The notes: generated by a model not told the origin, from the letters alone. Counted from the first letter of the stretch, positions 14,751 through 24,355 are shown. The stretch is 41,443 bases of DNA from Microtetraspora niveoalba (GCF_001570405.1 NZ_BBYM01000054.1:1-41443); one strand, 5' to 3'. Numbers and translations are program-made.

Positions 14751-14789
14751 TCAGCCGGCCTGGTCAGCCGGCCTGGTCAGCCGGCCTGG
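14751..14789. repeat. 13-bp tandem repeat, three copies, at the nadD stop
   Basis: TCAGCCGGCCTGG is repeated exactly at 14751, 14764 and 14777. The third copy holds the last codons and the TGA of nadD; the other two are downstream of it. Confidence 0.95.
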
Positions 14790-15388
14790 TCGCGGTACAG
14801 GCCCCGCTTGTTGATGTACTGCACGATGCCGTCGGGGACGAGGTACCAGATGGGCTCCCCCGCGGCGACCCGCTCGCGGCACTCGGTCGAGGAGATCGAC
14901 AACGCCGGGATCTCGATCAGGCTCACCCGTCCCTCGGGCAGGCCGGGGTCGAGGAGCGCGTGCCCCGGCCGGTCGCAGCCGACGAAATGGGCGATCGTGA
15001 ACAGCTCGTCCACGTCCCGCCAGCTCAGGATCTGCGCCAGCGCGTCGGCCCCGGTGATGAAGTAGAGCTCCACCTCCGGACCGTAGATCGCCGAGATCTC
15101 GCGCAGCGTGTCGATCGTGTACGTCGGCCCGGGACGGTCGATGTCGACCCGGCTCACGGAGAAACGGGGGTTCGACGCCGTCGCGATGACGGTCATCAGA
15201 TAGCGGTCCTCGGCGGCGGTGACCGTCTTGTGCGCCTTCTGCCACGGCTGCCCGGTCGGCACGAACACCACTTCGTCCAGTTTGAAGTGGTGCGCCACCT
15301 CGCTCGCGGCCACCAGGTGACCATGGTGGATCGGGTCGAACGTCCCTCCCATGATGCCCAGCCGTCTGGTCGCCGCCCCATTTCTCAT
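14777..15388 (-). CDS. nadD: Nicotinate-nucleotide adenylyltransferase
   Basis: A 203-residue enzyme that makes deamido-NAD from nicotinate mononucleotide and ATP in NAD synthesis. The nucleotidyltransferase signature [11 protein letters not shown] lies at about residues 14-24, VPTGQPWQK after it, then [20 protein letters not shown], and the C-terminal [10 protein letters not shown], all as in the family. The open frame extends to 15526, but ATG 15388 sits seven bases after a TAGGGT -10 box, giving a leaderless or nearly leaderless message, and the family fold begins shortly afterwards. It is divergent from the M48 peptidase gene and leads the nadD-rsfS-phosphatase group. Confidence 0.95.
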   Translation of the reverse strand: MRNGAATRRLGIMGGTFDPIHHGHLVAASEVAHHFKLDEVVFVPTGQPWQKAHKTVTAAEDRYLMTVIATASNPRFSVSRVDIDRPGPTYTIDTLREISAIYGPEVELYFITGADALAQILSWRDVDELFTIAHFVGCDRPGHALLDPGLPEGRVSLIEIPALSISSTECRERVAAGEPIWYLVPDGIVQYINKRGLYRDQAG

Positions 15389-15395
15389 GAAACGG

Positions 15396-15401
15396 ACCCT
15401 A
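15396..15401 (-). promoter_or_regulatory. -10 box of nadD
   Basis: TAGGGT on the minus strand (15401-15396) with seven bases to the ATG at 15388. This points to leaderless expression. No convincing -35 box is visible. Confidence 0.5.
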
Positions 15402-15472
15402 GCCTGCAGGTCACGCGAGACAGGAGGTACCCCTCCAAAACACAGGCCCGCGCGCGGCCAGTCCCACCGACA

Positions 15473-15478
15473 TAGCAT
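15473..15478 (+). promoter_or_regulatory. -10 box of the M48 peptidase gene
   Basis: TAGCAT ends seven bases before ATG 15486, so this gene too is probably leaderless. Together with the nadD box it makes a 98-bp divergent promoter region. Confidence 0.5.
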
Positions 15479-15485
15479 TCGGGGC

Positions 15486-16496
15486 ATGACCACTCCCGAT
15501 CGCAATCGCGTGCAGCTGCCCGGCATCAGCTCCCGCGCCTACGAACACCCCGCAGACCGTTCAGCGCTCGTCGCGATGCGCTCGCTCAGCGGGTTCGACT
15601 CGGTGCTCAAACGTATGTCCGGGCTGTTCAGCGAGCGCCGCCTGCGCCTGATGTTCCTGGCGTCCGCGGTGCGCACAACGGACACGCAGTTCCGCGGCCT
15701 CCACGACATGGGCCGCGACAGCGCGTACATCCTCGACCTGCACCGGATCCCCGAGATCTACGTGCAGCAGGACCCCAAGGCGTACGCCATGGCCATCGGC
15801 TTCGACGAGCCGTTCATCGTGGTCTCCACCGGCCTGCTCGACCTGATGGACGAGGAGGAGCTCCGCTTCGTCATCGGGCACGAGACCTCCCACATCCTGT
15901 CGGGCCACGCGGTCTACGGCACGATGCTGGAGATCCTCACCCGCCTCGCCACCCGGGTCGCCTGGATCCCGCTCGGCTACATCGGCCTGCGGGTCATCGT
16001 GGCCGCCCTGGAGGAGTGGCAGCGCAAGGCCGAGATGTCGGCCGACCGCGGCGGCCTGCTCGCCGGGCAGGACCCCGACGCGGCGCTGCGCGCCCTGATG
16101 AAGCTCGCCGGAGGCTCGCGCCTGCACGAGATGAACATCGAGGCGTTCCTCGACCAGGCCCGCGAGTACGACACCGGCGGCGACGTCCGCGACGGCCTGC
16201 TCAAGGTCCTCAACCTCCTCGGCACGACCCACCCGTTCGCGGTCACCCGGGTCGCCGAGCTCGACCGCTGGCGGCGCGACGGCGAGTACGAGACCATCCT
16301 GGCCGGGGACTACCCCCGCCGCGCCGACGACGCCAACGCCAAGCTCACGGAAGAGGTAAAGGCTGCCGCCAACTCCTACCGCGAGTCCTGGGCCCAGTCG
16401 CAGGACCCGTTCATCGGCGTCCTGCGCGACGTCGCCGAGGGCGCGGTCAACGCGGGAGAGCGCATCTTCAACAAGTTCGCCCGCAGGGACAACTAG
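15486..16496 (+). CDS. M48-family metallopeptidase (HtpX-like)
   Basis: A 336-residue protein with a zinc-protease core: [12 protein letters not shown] (HExxH at about residues 132-136), a hydrophobic segment ([20 protein letters not shown]) that could lie in the membrane, and the third zinc ligand region [11 protein letters not shown]. It is preceded by a regulatory-looking helical part (residues 1-70) and followed by a C-terminal about 100-residue helical tail. The sequence [20 protein letters not shown] before the active site is the conserved substrate-groove strand of M48 enzymes. HtpX-type peptidases degrade damaged membrane proteins; the substrate here is unknown. The first ATG after the -10 box is used as start. 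Confidence 0.87.
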   Translation: MTTPDRNRVQLPGISSRAYEHPADRSALVAMRSLSGFDSVLKRMSGLFSERRLRLMFLASAVRTTDTQFRGLHDMGRDSAYILDLHRIPEIYVQQDPKAYAMAIGFDEPFIVVSTGLLDLMDEEELRFVIGHETSHILSGHAVYGTMLEILTRLATRVAWIPLGYIGLRVIVAALEEWQRKAEMSADRGGLLAGQDPDAALRALMKLAGGSRLHEMNIEAFLDQAREYDTGGDVRDGLLKVLNLLGTTHPFAVTRVAELDRWRRDGEYETILAGDYPRRADDANAKLTEEVKAAANSYRESWAQSQDPFIGVLRDVAEGAVNAGERIFNKFARRDN

Positions 16497-16513
16497 GTCG
16501 TGTCCGACACTCC

Positions 16514-18118
16514 CTAGACGAAGAACGCCACCGTTCGCACGGCCGCGGCGCACAACGCCACGAAGCCGCCGAGCACGGCGAGCGCCCGCAGGCCCTCTCT
16601 CCGCAGCTCGGGCACCCGAGCGCCGACGCGCTCGACCTCACGGCCGATGATCCCGCCGGTGACGACGCCGAAGGCGACCCCCGCGACCGTCACGGGCACC
16701 GCCTGGGTCCACCACTCGGGTTCCAGGCGTGCTCCGGCCGTGAGCCAGAGCGCCGCAAAGGCCGCGGCCGCGGCCGGAAGTCCCGGCCAGGCCACGGCCG
16801 AGACGAGCGACCCCGCCAGAGTCAGGGGAAAGGTCACCACCCGCAGGAACCCCCGGACCCTGGCCGACTCCCGCCCGCGCACCAGCCAGTGACCGCTCCA
16901 CAGCGCCCTGGTGAGCACCGCGAGCGCGCCCGTGATCGCGAACGTGGCGAGCGGATAGACGAGCGACGCCACCACGCAGGGGATCGCGAGCAGCGCCAGC
17001 ACCAGCAGCACGGCGCTTCCCCGGGGAAGGCGCGGCATCGTGCTCGCCGGCCTGTCCACTGCGACCCTCTCCACCGCCGCCGTGTCCGCCACCGGCTCGG
17101 CCACCGACGCCGAGGCGACGGTCCGCGCGGCCTGCCGCGGCCGGTCCCCCCGCTCCGAACGGCCCGAACGCTCCGAACGGCCGGAACGGTCCGAGCGGGC
17201 GGGGCGGTCGGCCCGGCGGACACGCGGAGGCCGCCCGGACCGGCCCTGGCGTCCGGCACCGCGCCTGCCGTCCGCGCGCCGGCCCTCCTCGCACACGGGC
17301 TCGGCCGAAGCACGGGCGAGCCGGGCCAGCCGGCCGGCCAGGACCGCGGCCCTGGGACGCCTGTCCGGATCCCGGTGCAGGGCCGCCCTGATCAGGGGCA
17401 GCAGTGCGGCGGGCACCCCGGCGAGGTCCGCCTGACCGTGCAGGACCGCGTACATCTGGGACTCGGCGGTCCCCCGGCCGAAGGTGGGCCGGCCGGTCGC
17501 GGCGAACGCCACCGTCGCGGCCCACGCGTGCACGTCGGCCGGCTGCCCCACCGTCTCGTCGGCGAACAGCTCGGGCGCGGCGTACCCCGGCGTCCCGAGG
17601 AACGTCCCGGTCATGGTCAGCCTGGTCGCGTCGAGGACCTGGGCGATGCCGAAGTCGATGAGCACCGGCCCCTCCGCGCCCATCAGGACGTTCGCCGGCT
17701 TCAGGTCCCGGTGGACGACGCCCGCGGCATGCGTGATCGCCAACGCCGTCGCGAGGTCGCGGGCCAGCGAGATCAGCTCCGGCTCGGGCAGCGGCCCCCT
17801 GCGACGCACCGCGTCGAGCAGCGTCTCGCCCTCGATGTGCTCCATCACCAGATAGGGCCGATCGCAGGACAGGTCGGCGTCCAGGACCTGGGCGACGTAC
17901 GGGCTCTCCACCCGGCGTAGGGCCCGTACCTCGCGTTCAAGGCGTAATCGCGCGTCCGGGTCGTCCCCGAGCGGGTCACGGAGCATCTTGACCGCGACCT
18001 GCTCGCCCCGGCGGTTGGCCGCGAGGTAGACCTCGCCCATGCCGCCCCGGCCCAGCCGCTCCAGCAGCGCGTACGGGCCGACCCGCCCCAGACGTCCACC
18101 CATAGGAGGGACAACCAT
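16514..18118 (-). CDS. Serine/threonine protein kinase with C-terminal membrane domain
   Basis: A 534-residue protein. Residues about 15-270 are a Hanks-type kinase: Gly-rich loop GRGGMGEVYLA, VAVK with Lys44, HRDLKPANVL, DFG, and GTPGYAAPELF, so all catalytic residues are present. A basic, low-complexity linker (about 280-345) has repeated RSxRSGRSER units. From about 360 onward there are roughly five membrane helices (SAVLLVLALLAIPCVVASLV first), ending near the C-terminus; there are no PASTA repeats. ATG 18118 and ATG 18103 are both possible; neither has a clear SD. It converges on the M48 gene with only 17 bp between stops. The signal sensed is unknown. Confidence 0.88.
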   Translation of the reverse strand: MVVPPMGGRLGRVGPYALLERLGRGGMGEVYLAANRRGEQVAVKMLRDPLGDDPDARLRLEREVRALRRVESPYVAQVLDADLSCDRPYLVMEHIEGETLLDAVRRRGPLPEPELISLARDLATALAITHAAGVVHRDLKPANVLMGAEGPVLIDFGIAQVLDATRLTMTGTFLGTPGYAAPELFADETVGQPADVHAWAATVAFAATGRPTFGRGTAESQMYAVLHGQADLAGVPAALLPLIRAALHRDPDRRPRAAVLAGRLARLARASAEPVCEEGRRADGRRGAGRQGRSGRPPRVRRADRPARSDRSGRSERSGRSERGDRPRQAARTVASASVAEPVADTAAVERVAVDRPASTMPRLPRGSAVLLVLALLAIPCVVASLVYPLATFAITGALAVLTRALWSGHWLVRGRESARVRGFLRVVTFPLTLAGSLVSAVAWPGLPAAAAAFAALWLTAGARLEPEWWTQAVPVTVAGVAFGVVTGGIIGREVERVGARVPELRREGLRALAVLGGFVALCAAAVRTVAFFV

Positions 18119-18162
18119 AGCGGCGCGGACGGACGAATCCGGGAAGGCGCGCCGAGCGGATA

Positions 18163-18600
18163 TCAGACCGACGCGTGGACGATTTCGCCGCGGCGGCGGG
18201 CCCTGACCCGCCCGATGAGCAGGTGATCGAGGCTCAGCCAGCCGGGCCCGGCGACCGCGATGACCACTCCCAGCGCGCCGAGCGCGAGCACCAGCTCCAG
18301 GCCGCCGTCGGCGACGCCGTGCGGCACGTGGACATAGAGGAAGGCACCCGCCGCCACCATGGCGACCGCCGTGCCCGCGACGGGCGTGAGCAGGCCGAGG
18401 AGCAGCAGGCAGCCCCCGCCCAGCTCGGCCATGATGGCGAAGACCGCCGAGATGTGCGGCAGGGGGACGTCCGCCGAGGCGAACTGCGCGGCCGTGGCGT
18501 CGACCCCGTTGCCGTACTTCTCCCATCCGTGCGTCATGAAGACGCCCCCGAGCACCGCCCTGCCGATCAACGCGGCCACGGCGTAGAGCGCCCGTTTCAT
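18163..18600 (-). CDS. DoxX family membrane protein
   Basis: A 145-residue protein with four membrane helices. The DoxX features are the early RAVLGGVFMTHGWEKYGNGV segment with its HGWEK motif, FAIMAELGGGCLLLLGLLTP, then GGLELVLALGALGVVIAVAGPG. DoxX-like proteins are membrane subunits linked with redox or quinone chemistry in some organisms; the role of this one is unknown. ATG 18600 shares its A with the TGA stop of the upstream small gene (TGATG), so the two are coupled. AAGGAC precedes it. Confidence 0.85.
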   Translation of the reverse strand: MKRALYAVAALIGRAVLGGVFMTHGWEKYGNGVDATAAQFASADVPLPHISAVFAIMAELGGGCLLLLGLLTPVAGTAVAMVAAGAFLYVHVPHGVADGGLELVLALGALGVVIAVAGPGWLSLDHLLIGRVRARRRGEIVHASV

Positions 18601-18767
18601 CACGAGTCCTTCAAGAGGAGCTCCAGCTCCGTCTCCGGCTCCGCGCTCAGCTTCCTGGGCCCGGTGCGCCGCCAGTTGACGTGCCCACGGCTCTCCAGCC
18701 ACAACATGAGCCGGTCCGCGGCGACGACCACGCCCACCGCCATGCCAAGGGCGACCACGATTTCCAT
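18600..18767 (-). CDS. Small membrane-anchored protein, DUF6191-like
   Basis: A 55-residue protein: one hydrophobic helix (VVALGMAVGVVVAADRLMLW) followed by a cytoplasmic basic/acidic tail containing NWRRTGPRKLSAEPETELEL. The layout and the RR-G-x-LSAE word recall the N-terminal part of DUF6191 proteins, from memory. The frame is open up to 18827, but ATG 18767 gives the helix a normal start. Its TGA overlaps the ATG of doxX. Function unknown. Confidence 0.6.
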   Translation of the reverse strand: MEIVVALGMAVGVVVAADRLMLWLESRGHVNWRRTGPRKLSAEPETELELLLKDS

Positions 18768-18956
18768 GGGCACAGCAAAGCCGCACGGCGCCGCCTCCCC
18801 TAGTGACACGCGGGTTACTTTGCGCAACGTTGATCGTCACGGCAGGCAACCACAAGTCATTCCCAAGCGAGCGGGCTCATTCTTGACCCAGGCCGGCGCC
18901 GGGGGCGCGCGGTCCTCATCGGGAGAAGCAACCAAGAAAGCGGTGGTTCACCCCAC

Positions 18957-19631
18957 ATGGACACCGACCACACAACCGGGCGGGGCACCCGGCACGTCAC
19001 CGTCCTGGTGGCCGACCAGCATCCTTTGTACGCCGAGGGAGTCCGGTACGCACTGCACGAAGCCGGCGACGTCACCGTCGTGGGCGCCGCGTCGGAGCCG
19101 CTCGACGCCATCAGGCTCGCGGTACGGCTCCGCCCGAACGTCGCCCTGATCGACGTCGCCATGCCGGAGGCGGTGGACTACCTGACGCGCAGGTGCCCCG
19201 CCGTACGGATCATCACGATGGGCACGGGCTGGTCGGAGGGGGACCTGTTCGCCGCGCTCCGCGCGGGGGCGTACGGGCACCTGCTCAAATGCGCCTGCCC
19301 CGGGGAGATCGCGGCGGCGGTCCGCTCCGTCGCGCTGGGACAGATGGTGTTCGGCCGGGGCGTGGGGCCGCGGCTGCTGACCCACCTCGGCGACCCGACG
19401 GCGCGGACGCCGTTCCCCGGACTGACCCAGCGGGAGCACGAGGTCCTGGAACACCTCGCCGACGGCCGGTCCAACGCGGAGATCGCACGGGAGCTGCGCC
19501 TGGCGCCCAAGACCGTGCGCAACCACGTGAGCAACGTGCTCAGCAAGCTGGAGGCGCCGAGCCGCACCGACGCGGCGCTGCGGGCGAGGGACGCGGGCCT
19601 CGGGTCGCGCCGGATGCTGGCCCGCGTCTGA
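18957..19631 (+). CDS. LuxR/NarL-type response regulator
   Basis: A 224-residue protein. The receiver domain (about 15-125) has ADQHPLYAEGV, the phospho-acceptor Asp in ALIDVAMP, and Lys in HLLKCACPGE. The output domain (about 155-205) is a LuxR HTH: LTQREHEVLEHLADGRSNAE, IARELRLAPKTVRNHVSNVL. The acidic pair at the start is AD rather than DD, so phosphorylation could be altered. There is no histidine kinase next to it, so it is an orphan regulator here. ATG 18957 has only a weak SD. It faces the DUF6191-like/doxX pair across a 189-bp divergent spacer, so it may control them; that is speculation. Confidence 0.85.
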   Translation: MDTDHTTGRGTRHVTVLVADQHPLYAEGVRYALHEAGDVTVVGAASEPLDAIRLAVRLRPNVALIDVAMPEAVDYLTRRCPAVRIITMGTGWSEGDLFAALRAGAYGHLLKCACPGEIAAAVRSVALGQMVFGRGVGPRLLTHLGDPTARTPFPGLTQREHEVLEHLADGRSNAEIARELRLAPKTVRNHVSNVLSKLEAPSRTDAALRARDAGLGSRRMLARV

Positions 19632-19643
19632 TCCTCCTGCGGT

Positions 19644-19676
19644 CCCGCCCGTCCGCCGCACGACGCGTCGGGCGGG
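19644..19676. terminator. Bidirectional hairpin between the regulator gene and proA
   Basis: CCCGCCCG (19644-19651) pairs with CGGGCGGG (19669-19676) in the 78-bp gap between two converging genes. No U tract on either side. Confidence 0.5.
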
Positions 19677-19709
19677 CGGGCGCGGACCGGGGAGACGCCG
19701 CGAGGGGCA

Positions 19710-20966
19710 CTAGTCCCGGACGTGCCCGTCGCCCGTGTAGACCCACTTCGTGGAGGTCAGCTCGGGCAGGCCCATCGGGCCGCGGGCGTGCAGCTTCTGG
19801 GTCGAGATGCCGATCTCGGCCCCGAACCCGAACTCGCCGCCGTCGGTGAACCGGGTGGAGGCGTTGACCGCGACCGCGGCCGAGTCCACGTTCGCCACGA
19901 ACCGCCGCGCCGCCCCCTGGGACCGGGTGACGATCGCGTCGGTGTGGCCGGAGCCGTACGTCCTGATGTGGCGGACCGCGTCGTCGAGCGAGTCGACCAC
20001 CGCGGCGGCGATGTCCAGCGACAGGTACTCGGCGAAGAAGTCCTCCTCGGTCGCCGCCACGACGTCGGCGCCGTACGCGCGGACCCGCTCGTCGCCGTGC
20101 ACGGTCACGCCCACGTCCTTGAGCGCGGTGAGCGCCCTGGGCAGGAACTCCCCGGCGATGTCGGCGTGCACGAGGAGGGTCTCGGCCGCGTTGCACACCG
20201 AGGGCCGCTGCGCCTTGGCGTTGACGAGGATCGTGAGCGCGGTCTCGATGTCGGCGTCGGCGTCCACGTACACGTGGCAGTTGCCGACGCCGGTCTCGAT
20301 GACGGGAACGGTGGACTCCTCCACCACGCTGTTGATCAGCGACGCGCCGCCGCGCGGGATGAGCACGTCGACCAGCCCGCGGGCCCGCATGAGATGCTTG
20401 GCCGACTCCCGCGTCTGGCCCGGCACGAGCTGCACGGCCGCGGCCGGCACCCGCGTCGCCTCCAGCGCCTCCTGCATGATCCTGACCAGGACCGTGTTCG
20501 ACGAGTACGCGCTGGACGAGCCGCGCAGCAGCACGGCGTTCCCGCTCTTCAGGCACAGGGCGGCGGCGTCCACGGTCACGTTCGGCCGGCCCTCGTAGAT
20601 GATCCCGATGACGCCGAGCGGCACCCGGAGCTGGCGCAGTTCGAGCCCGTTCGGCAGCGTGCCGCCCCGCACCACCTCGCCCACGGGGTCCGGCAGCTCC
20701 GCGACCTCGCGCACCGCCGCCGCGATCTTCTCGACGCGTCCGGCGTCGAGCCGGAGCCGGTCGATCATCGCCTCGGAGACCCCGCCCGCGCGGGCCCTCT
20801 CCACGTCGTCGGCGTTCGCCTCGACGATCTCGGCCGAGCGTGCCACCAGGGCGTCCGCGACGGCACGGAGCGCGAGGTCCTTCGGCGCGCGCGGCAGCGG
20901 CGCCAGCACGGTGGCGGCGTCCTTCGCCGCCCGGGCGACCTTCAGGAAGTCTTCTACCTCAGACAT
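19710..20966 (-). CDS. proA: Gamma-glutamyl phosphate reductase
   Basis: A 418-residue enzyme of proline synthesis that reduces gamma-glutamyl phosphate with NADPH to glutamate semialdehyde. It has the aldehyde-dehydrogenase fold: [49 protein letters not shown], the catalytic Cys in [12 protein letters not shown] (about residue 257) and a C-terminal [21 protein letters not shown]. Length is as usual. GTG 20975 and ATG 20966 are both open; ATG 20966 has GGAG eight bases upstream. It lies 20 bp behind proB, and the two are surely co-transcribed since their products work in sequence. Confidence 0.96.
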   Translation of the reverse strand: MSEVEDFLKVARAAKDAATVLAPLPRAPKDLALRAVADALVARSAEIVEANADDVERARAGGVSEAMIDRLRLDAGRVEKIAAAVREVAELPDPVGEVVRGGTLPNGLELRQLRVPLGVIGIIYEGRPNVTVDAAALCLKSGNAVLLRGSSSAYSSNTVLVRIMQEALEATRVPAAAVQLVPGQTRESAKHLMRARGLVDVLIPRGGASLINSVVEESTVPVIETGVGNCHVYVDADADIETALTILVNAKAQRPSVCNAAETLLVHADIAGEFLPRALTALKDVGVTVHGDERVRAYGADVVAATEEDFFAEYLSLDIAAAVVDSLDDAVRHIRTYGSGHTDAIVTRSQGAARRFVANVDSAAVAVNASTRFTDGGEFGFGAEIGISTQKLHARGPMGLPELTSTKWVYTGDGHVRD

Positions 20967-20986
20967 GCTCCGCACTCCAGAACTCG

Positions 20987-22105
20987 CTAGTGGTGGTGCC
21001 CCAGTATGACGATGTGGTCCCGGTGGATCAGCTCGCGTTCATATTCCGGACCGAGCGCCCTGGCCAGCTCCCGTGTGGACCGGCCGAGCAGCTCGGGGAT
21101 CTCGGTCGCGTCGTAGTTGACCAGCCCGCGCGCCACGACGGTGCCGGCGGGGCCGCACAGGTCCACCGGATCGCCCGCGGAGAAGTCGCCCTCGACCTTG
21201 ACGACCCCCGCCGGGAGCAGGGACTTGCGCCGCCCGACGACCGCGTCGACCGCGCCGCCGTCGAGGTGGAGCCGCCCCTGGCCGGTGGCGGCGTGGGCCA
21301 GCCACAGCAGCCGGGTGCCGGGGTGGCGGCCCACGGGGTGGAAGTACGTGCCGACGTCGTCTCCGGCCAGCGCGTGCGCCGCGTGCGCGGCCGCGGTGAG
21401 CACGACCGGGACGCCCGCCCCGGTGGCGATGCGCGCGGCCTGCACCTTGGTCACCATGCCGCCGGTGCCGACCCGGCCGGAGGTGCCCAGCTCGACGCCC
21501 TCCAGGTCCTCGGGCCCGCGCACCTCGGTGATCCGCCGGGCCCCCTCCTTGCGGGGGTCGCCGTCGTACAGGGCGTCCACGTCGGAGAGCAGCACCATGG
21601 CGTCGGCGTACGTGACGTGGGCGACCAGCGCGGCGAGCCGGTCGTTGTCGCCGAACCGGATCTCGTCGGTCGCGACGGTGTCGTTCTCGTTGACCACGGG
21701 GACGATGCCGAGTTCGAGCAGCCGGGCGAGCGTGCGCCTGGCGTTGCGGTAGTGCGACCTGCGCATCATGTCGTCCGCGGTCAGCAGCACCTGCCCGACC
21801 CGCAGGCCGTACCGGGCGAACGACGAGGTGTAGCGCGCGACGAGCACACCCTGCCCGACGGAGGCCGCCGCCTGCTGGGTGGCCAGGTCCTTGGGACGGC
21901 TTCTGAGCCCGAGCGGGCCGAGCCCGGCCGCGATCGCGCCGGAGGAGACCAGCACGATCTGCGCGCCGGCCAGGCGGCGCGCGGCCAGCACGTCGACCAG
22001 CGCGTCCACCCTGTCCACGTCGATGGTGCCCTGCGGGGTCGTCAGCGACGACGACCCCACCTTGACCACCAGCCGTGCCGCCGTGCCGACCCGATCCCTG
22101 CTCAT
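20987..22105 (-). CDS. proB: Glutamate 5-kinase
   Basis: A 372-residue enzyme that phosphorylates glutamate with ATP, the first step of proline synthesis. The kinase domain (1-265) has [38 protein letters not shown] and [12 protein letters not shown]; a C-terminal PUA domain (about 280-365, [20 protein letters not shown]) is present as in the usual long form. Proline feedback is normally exerted on the kinase domain. ATG 22105 has GGGGGAC upstream. It starts 13 bp behind obg, so it belongs to the rpmA/obg/proBA stretch. Confidence 0.96.
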   Translation of the reverse strand: MSRDRVGTAARLVVKVGSSSLTTPQGTIDVDRVDALVDVLAARRLAGAQIVLVSSGAIAAGLGPLGLRSRPKDLATQQAAASVGQGVLVARYTSSFARYGLRVGQVLLTADDMMRRSHYRNARRTLARLLELGIVPVVNENDTVATDEIRFGDNDRLAALVAHVTYADAMVLLSDVDALYDGDPRKEGARRITEVRGPEDLEGVELGTSGRVGTGGMVTKVQAARIATGAGVPVVLTAAAHAAHALAGDDVGTYFHPVGRHPGTRLLWLAHAATGQGRLHLDGGAVDAVVGRRKSLLPAGVVKVEGDFSAGDPVDLCGPAGTVVARGLVNYDATEIPELLGRSTRELARALGPEYERELIHRDHIVILGHHH

Positions 22106-22118
22106 CGCCGTCCCCCTC

Positions 22119-23471
22119 TCAGGCGAGCCTGCTGTCCGTGCCGCGCGGCCCGGCCACCCTGGTGTGCGTGCCCTGGGACGGCTGCCAGTCGAAGACGTAT
22201 CCGCCCTCCATCGGGCCGATGATCACTTCGGCGCCGACCTGGGCGCCCGCCCCGACCAGCGCCTCCTCGACGCCGAGCCGCTCCAGGCGGTCGGCGAGAT
22301 AGCCGACGGCCTCGTCGTTGGTGAAGTCGGTCTGGCGGATCCAGCGCTCCGGCTTCTCCCCGGTGACCTGGAAGGTGTTCTCGTCCACCCGCCGCACCGC
22401 GAAACCGGTCTCGCCGAGGCGGCGCGGCCGGATGACCAGGCGCGTCGGCTCCTCGATCGGCGCCTCCGCCCGGGCCCGCGCCACCATCTCCCCCATCGCG
22501 TACGCCAGGGGGGTCAGGCCCTCGTGGGAGGCGGCGGAGATCTCGAAGACCCGCAGCCCGCGCTCCTCCAGCATCGGGCGGACGATGTCGGCCAGGTCAC
22601 GCCCGTCGGGGACGTCCACCTTGTTGAGCACGACCATCCGCGGCCGGTCCTGCAGCGACCCGTACGCCTCGAGCTCGGCCTCGATCACGTCGACGTCGCT
22701 CAGCGGGTCGCGTCCCGGGTCGAGGGTGGCGCAGTCGAGGACGTGCACGATGGTCGAGCAGCGCTCGACGTGCCGCAGGAACTCGTGGCCGAGCCCCTTG
22801 CCCTCGGACGCGCCGGGGATCAGCCCTGGCACGTCGGCGACGGTGAAGACCGTGTCTCCGGCCGTGACCACTCCGAGGTTGGGGATCAGGGTGGTGAACG
22901 GGTAGTCCGCGATCTTCGGCCGGGCGGCCGAGAGCGCGGCGACGAGCGAGGACTTGCCGGCGTTCGGGAAGCCGACCAGCGCCACGTCGGCGACGGTCTT
23001 GAGCTCGAGGACGATGTCCGCCTCGTCGCCCGGCTCGCCGAGCAGCGCGAAGCCGGGGGCCTTTCGCCGGGCGTTGGCGAGCGCGGCGTTGCCCAGGCCG
23101 CCGAAGCCGCCCTGCGCCGCGACGTAGCGGGTGCCGGCGCCGACGAGGTCGACCAGCACCTCGCCGGTGGCGGCGTCCTTCACCACGGTGCCGTTCGGAA
23201 CCTTCAGGATCGTCGTCTCGCCGTTCGCGCCGTCGCGGTTCGACCCCATGCCCTGCTTGCCGTTGCCCGCCCGGCGGTGCGGGCGGTGGTGGTACTCCAG
23301 CAGGGTCGCCGTGTTGGGATCCACCTCCAGGATCACGTCCCCGCCGCGGCCGCCGTTCCCGCCGTCCGGGCCGCCGAGCGGTTTGAACTTCTCCCGGTGG
23401 ATGGAAGCGCAGCCATGACCGCCGTCACCCGCCTTGATGTGGAGGATGACGTTGTCGACGAAATCAGCCAT
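22119..23471 (-). CDS. obgE: Obg family GTPase
   Basis: A 450-residue essential GTPase acting in 50S ribosome assembly and stress responses. The glycine-rich Obg domain is at 1-157 ([15 protein letters not shown]). The G domain follows with G1 [11 protein letters not shown]3 DVPG, G4 NKVD and [10 protein letters not shown]-terminal OCT domain spans about 340-430. All parts of the family are there. ATG 23471 has AGGGGAAG upstream. It follows rpmA across an intrinsic terminator (23521-23563), so part of the transcription may stop before it. Confidence 0.96.
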   Translation of the reverse strand: MADFVDNVILHIKAGDGGHGCASIHREKFKPLGGPDGGNGGRGGDVILEVDPNTATLLEYHHRPHRRAGNGKQGMGSNRDGANGETTILKVPNGTVVKDAATGEVLVDLVGAGTRYVAAQGGFGGLGNAALANARRKAPGFALLGEPGDEADIVLELKTVADVALVGFPNAGKSSLVAALSAARPKIADYPFTTLIPNLGVVTAGDTVFTVADVPGLIPGASEGKGLGHEFLRHVERCSTIVHVLDCATLDPGRDPLSDVDVIEAELEAYGSLQDRPRMVVLNKVDVPDGRDLADIVRPMLEERGLRVFEISAASHEGLTPLAYAMGEMVARARAEAPIEEPTRLVIRPRRLGETGFAVRRVDENTFQVTGEKPERWIRQTDFTNDEAVGYLADRLERLGVEEALVGAGAQVGAEVIIGPMEGGYVFDWQPSQGTHTRVAGPRGTDSRLA

Positions 23472-23520
23472 TGCTTCCCCTCATGGGAGGGGAGCGGCGC
23501 GCTGTCACCGCGCTTCCCCT

Positions 23521-23563
23521 CAGAAAAGAGATGAGGCGGACCGAGAACTCGATCCGCCTCATC
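23521..23563 (-). terminator. Intrinsic terminator between rpmA and obgE
   Basis: GATGAGGCGGA (23530-23540) pairs with TCCGCCTCATC (23553-23563), twelve-base loop, followed on the minus strand by TCTTTTCTG. One of the clearer U-tract terminators in the window. Confidence 0.8.
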
Positions 23564-23585
23564 TACAACCGTTTGCCGAGCGGAT

Positions 23586-23843
23586 TCACTCCGCGATCGG
23601 GACGATGCTCACCGCGCGCCGGCCGCGCTTGGTGCCGAACTGCACGTGGCCCGCCGCGAGGGCGAACAGCGTGTCGTCGCCGCCACGGCCGACGTTGTCG
23701 CCGGGGTGGAAGTGCGTGCCGCGCTGGCGGACGATGATCTCACCGGCGTTGACGAGCTGACCACCGAAGCGCTTCACACCCAGACGCTGGGCGTTGGAGT
23801 CGCGGCCGTTCCGGGTGGACGAGGCGCCCTTCTTGTGTGCCAT
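23586..23843 (-). CDS. rpmA: 50S ribosomal protein L27
   Basis: An 85-residue protein identical in pattern to L27: [60 protein letters not shown]. The N-terminal tail reaches the peptidyl-transferase centre. There is no Firmicutes-type N-terminal extension to cleave, as MAHKKG starts directly. GGGAG precedes ATG 23843. It lies 38 bp behind rplU. Confidence 0.98.
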   Translation of the reverse strand: MAHKKGASSTRNGRDSNAQRLGVKRFGGQLVNAGEIIVRQRGTHFHPGDNVGRGGDDTLFALAAGHVQFGTKRGRRAVSIVPIAE

Positions 23844-23881
23844 GATTCACTCCCTTTCGGGGGACATCCCCCGGGAAATCC

Positions 23882-24196
23882 TTACTGTCCGGGGTTGATG
23901 CCGGTGACCTTGACCTGGGTGTACCGCTGGCGGTGACCCTGGCGCTTCTTGTAGCCGGACTTGTTCTTGTACTTGAGAATGCGGATCTTCGGGCCCTTGG
24001 TCTCGCCGAGGATCTCGGCGGTCACCTGGAACCTGTCAAGCGTGGCAGCGTCGGTGGTGACATCGCCGTCGTTGACGACGAGCACCGCCGGCAGCGACAC
24101 CGAGGAGCCGACCTCGCCGGCGACCTTGTCCACCTCGAGGACGTCCCCGACGGAGACCTTCTGCTGCCTGCCGCCGCAACGAACGATCGCGTACAC
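23882..24196 (-). CDS. rplU: 50S ribosomal protein L21
   Basis: A 104-residue protein matching L21: [40 protein letters not shown], and the basic end [21 protein letters not shown]21 binds 23S rRNA early in 50S assembly. GTG 24196 has AGAAGAAGGG upstream. The leader region 24197-24330 carries hairpin-forming sequence and the probable promoter with a dyad. First gene of rplU-rpmA-obgE-proB-proA. Confidence 0.98.
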   Translation of the reverse strand: MYAIVRCGGRQQKVSVGDVLEVDKVAGEVGSSVSLPAVLVVNDGDVTTDAATLDRFQVTAEILGETKGPKIRILKYKNKSGYKKRQGHRQRYTQVKVTGINPGQ

Positions 24197-24324
24197 CGCG
24201 GAACCCTTCTTCTGGCTAAATGCTTAGATGCTGCGCCCCGCATCCAGGCTGCTGTCGATGAAAACGACCGGCGAACCGGGTAGGCGCGCGAAGCCAGGCG
24301 CGCCACCGGGCGCACCGGTTGACT

Positions 24325-24355
24325 AGGGTACCGGATTACCGGTACCCAGGTCGAA
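24325..24355 (-). promoter_or_regulatory. Probable rplU promoter containing a perfect 9-bp dyad
   Basis: Minus strand: TTCGAC (24355-24350), a 19-base spacer, TACCCT (24330-24325). Inside lies the dyad GGGTACCGG-TAAT-CCGGTACCC (24347-24326), which overlaps the -10 box. The same dyad could instead be the terminator of the RNase E gene, whose stop is at 24385, but no U tract follows. A second, weaker hairpin (24283-24288 with 24299-24304) is in the leader. Confidence 0.45.
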
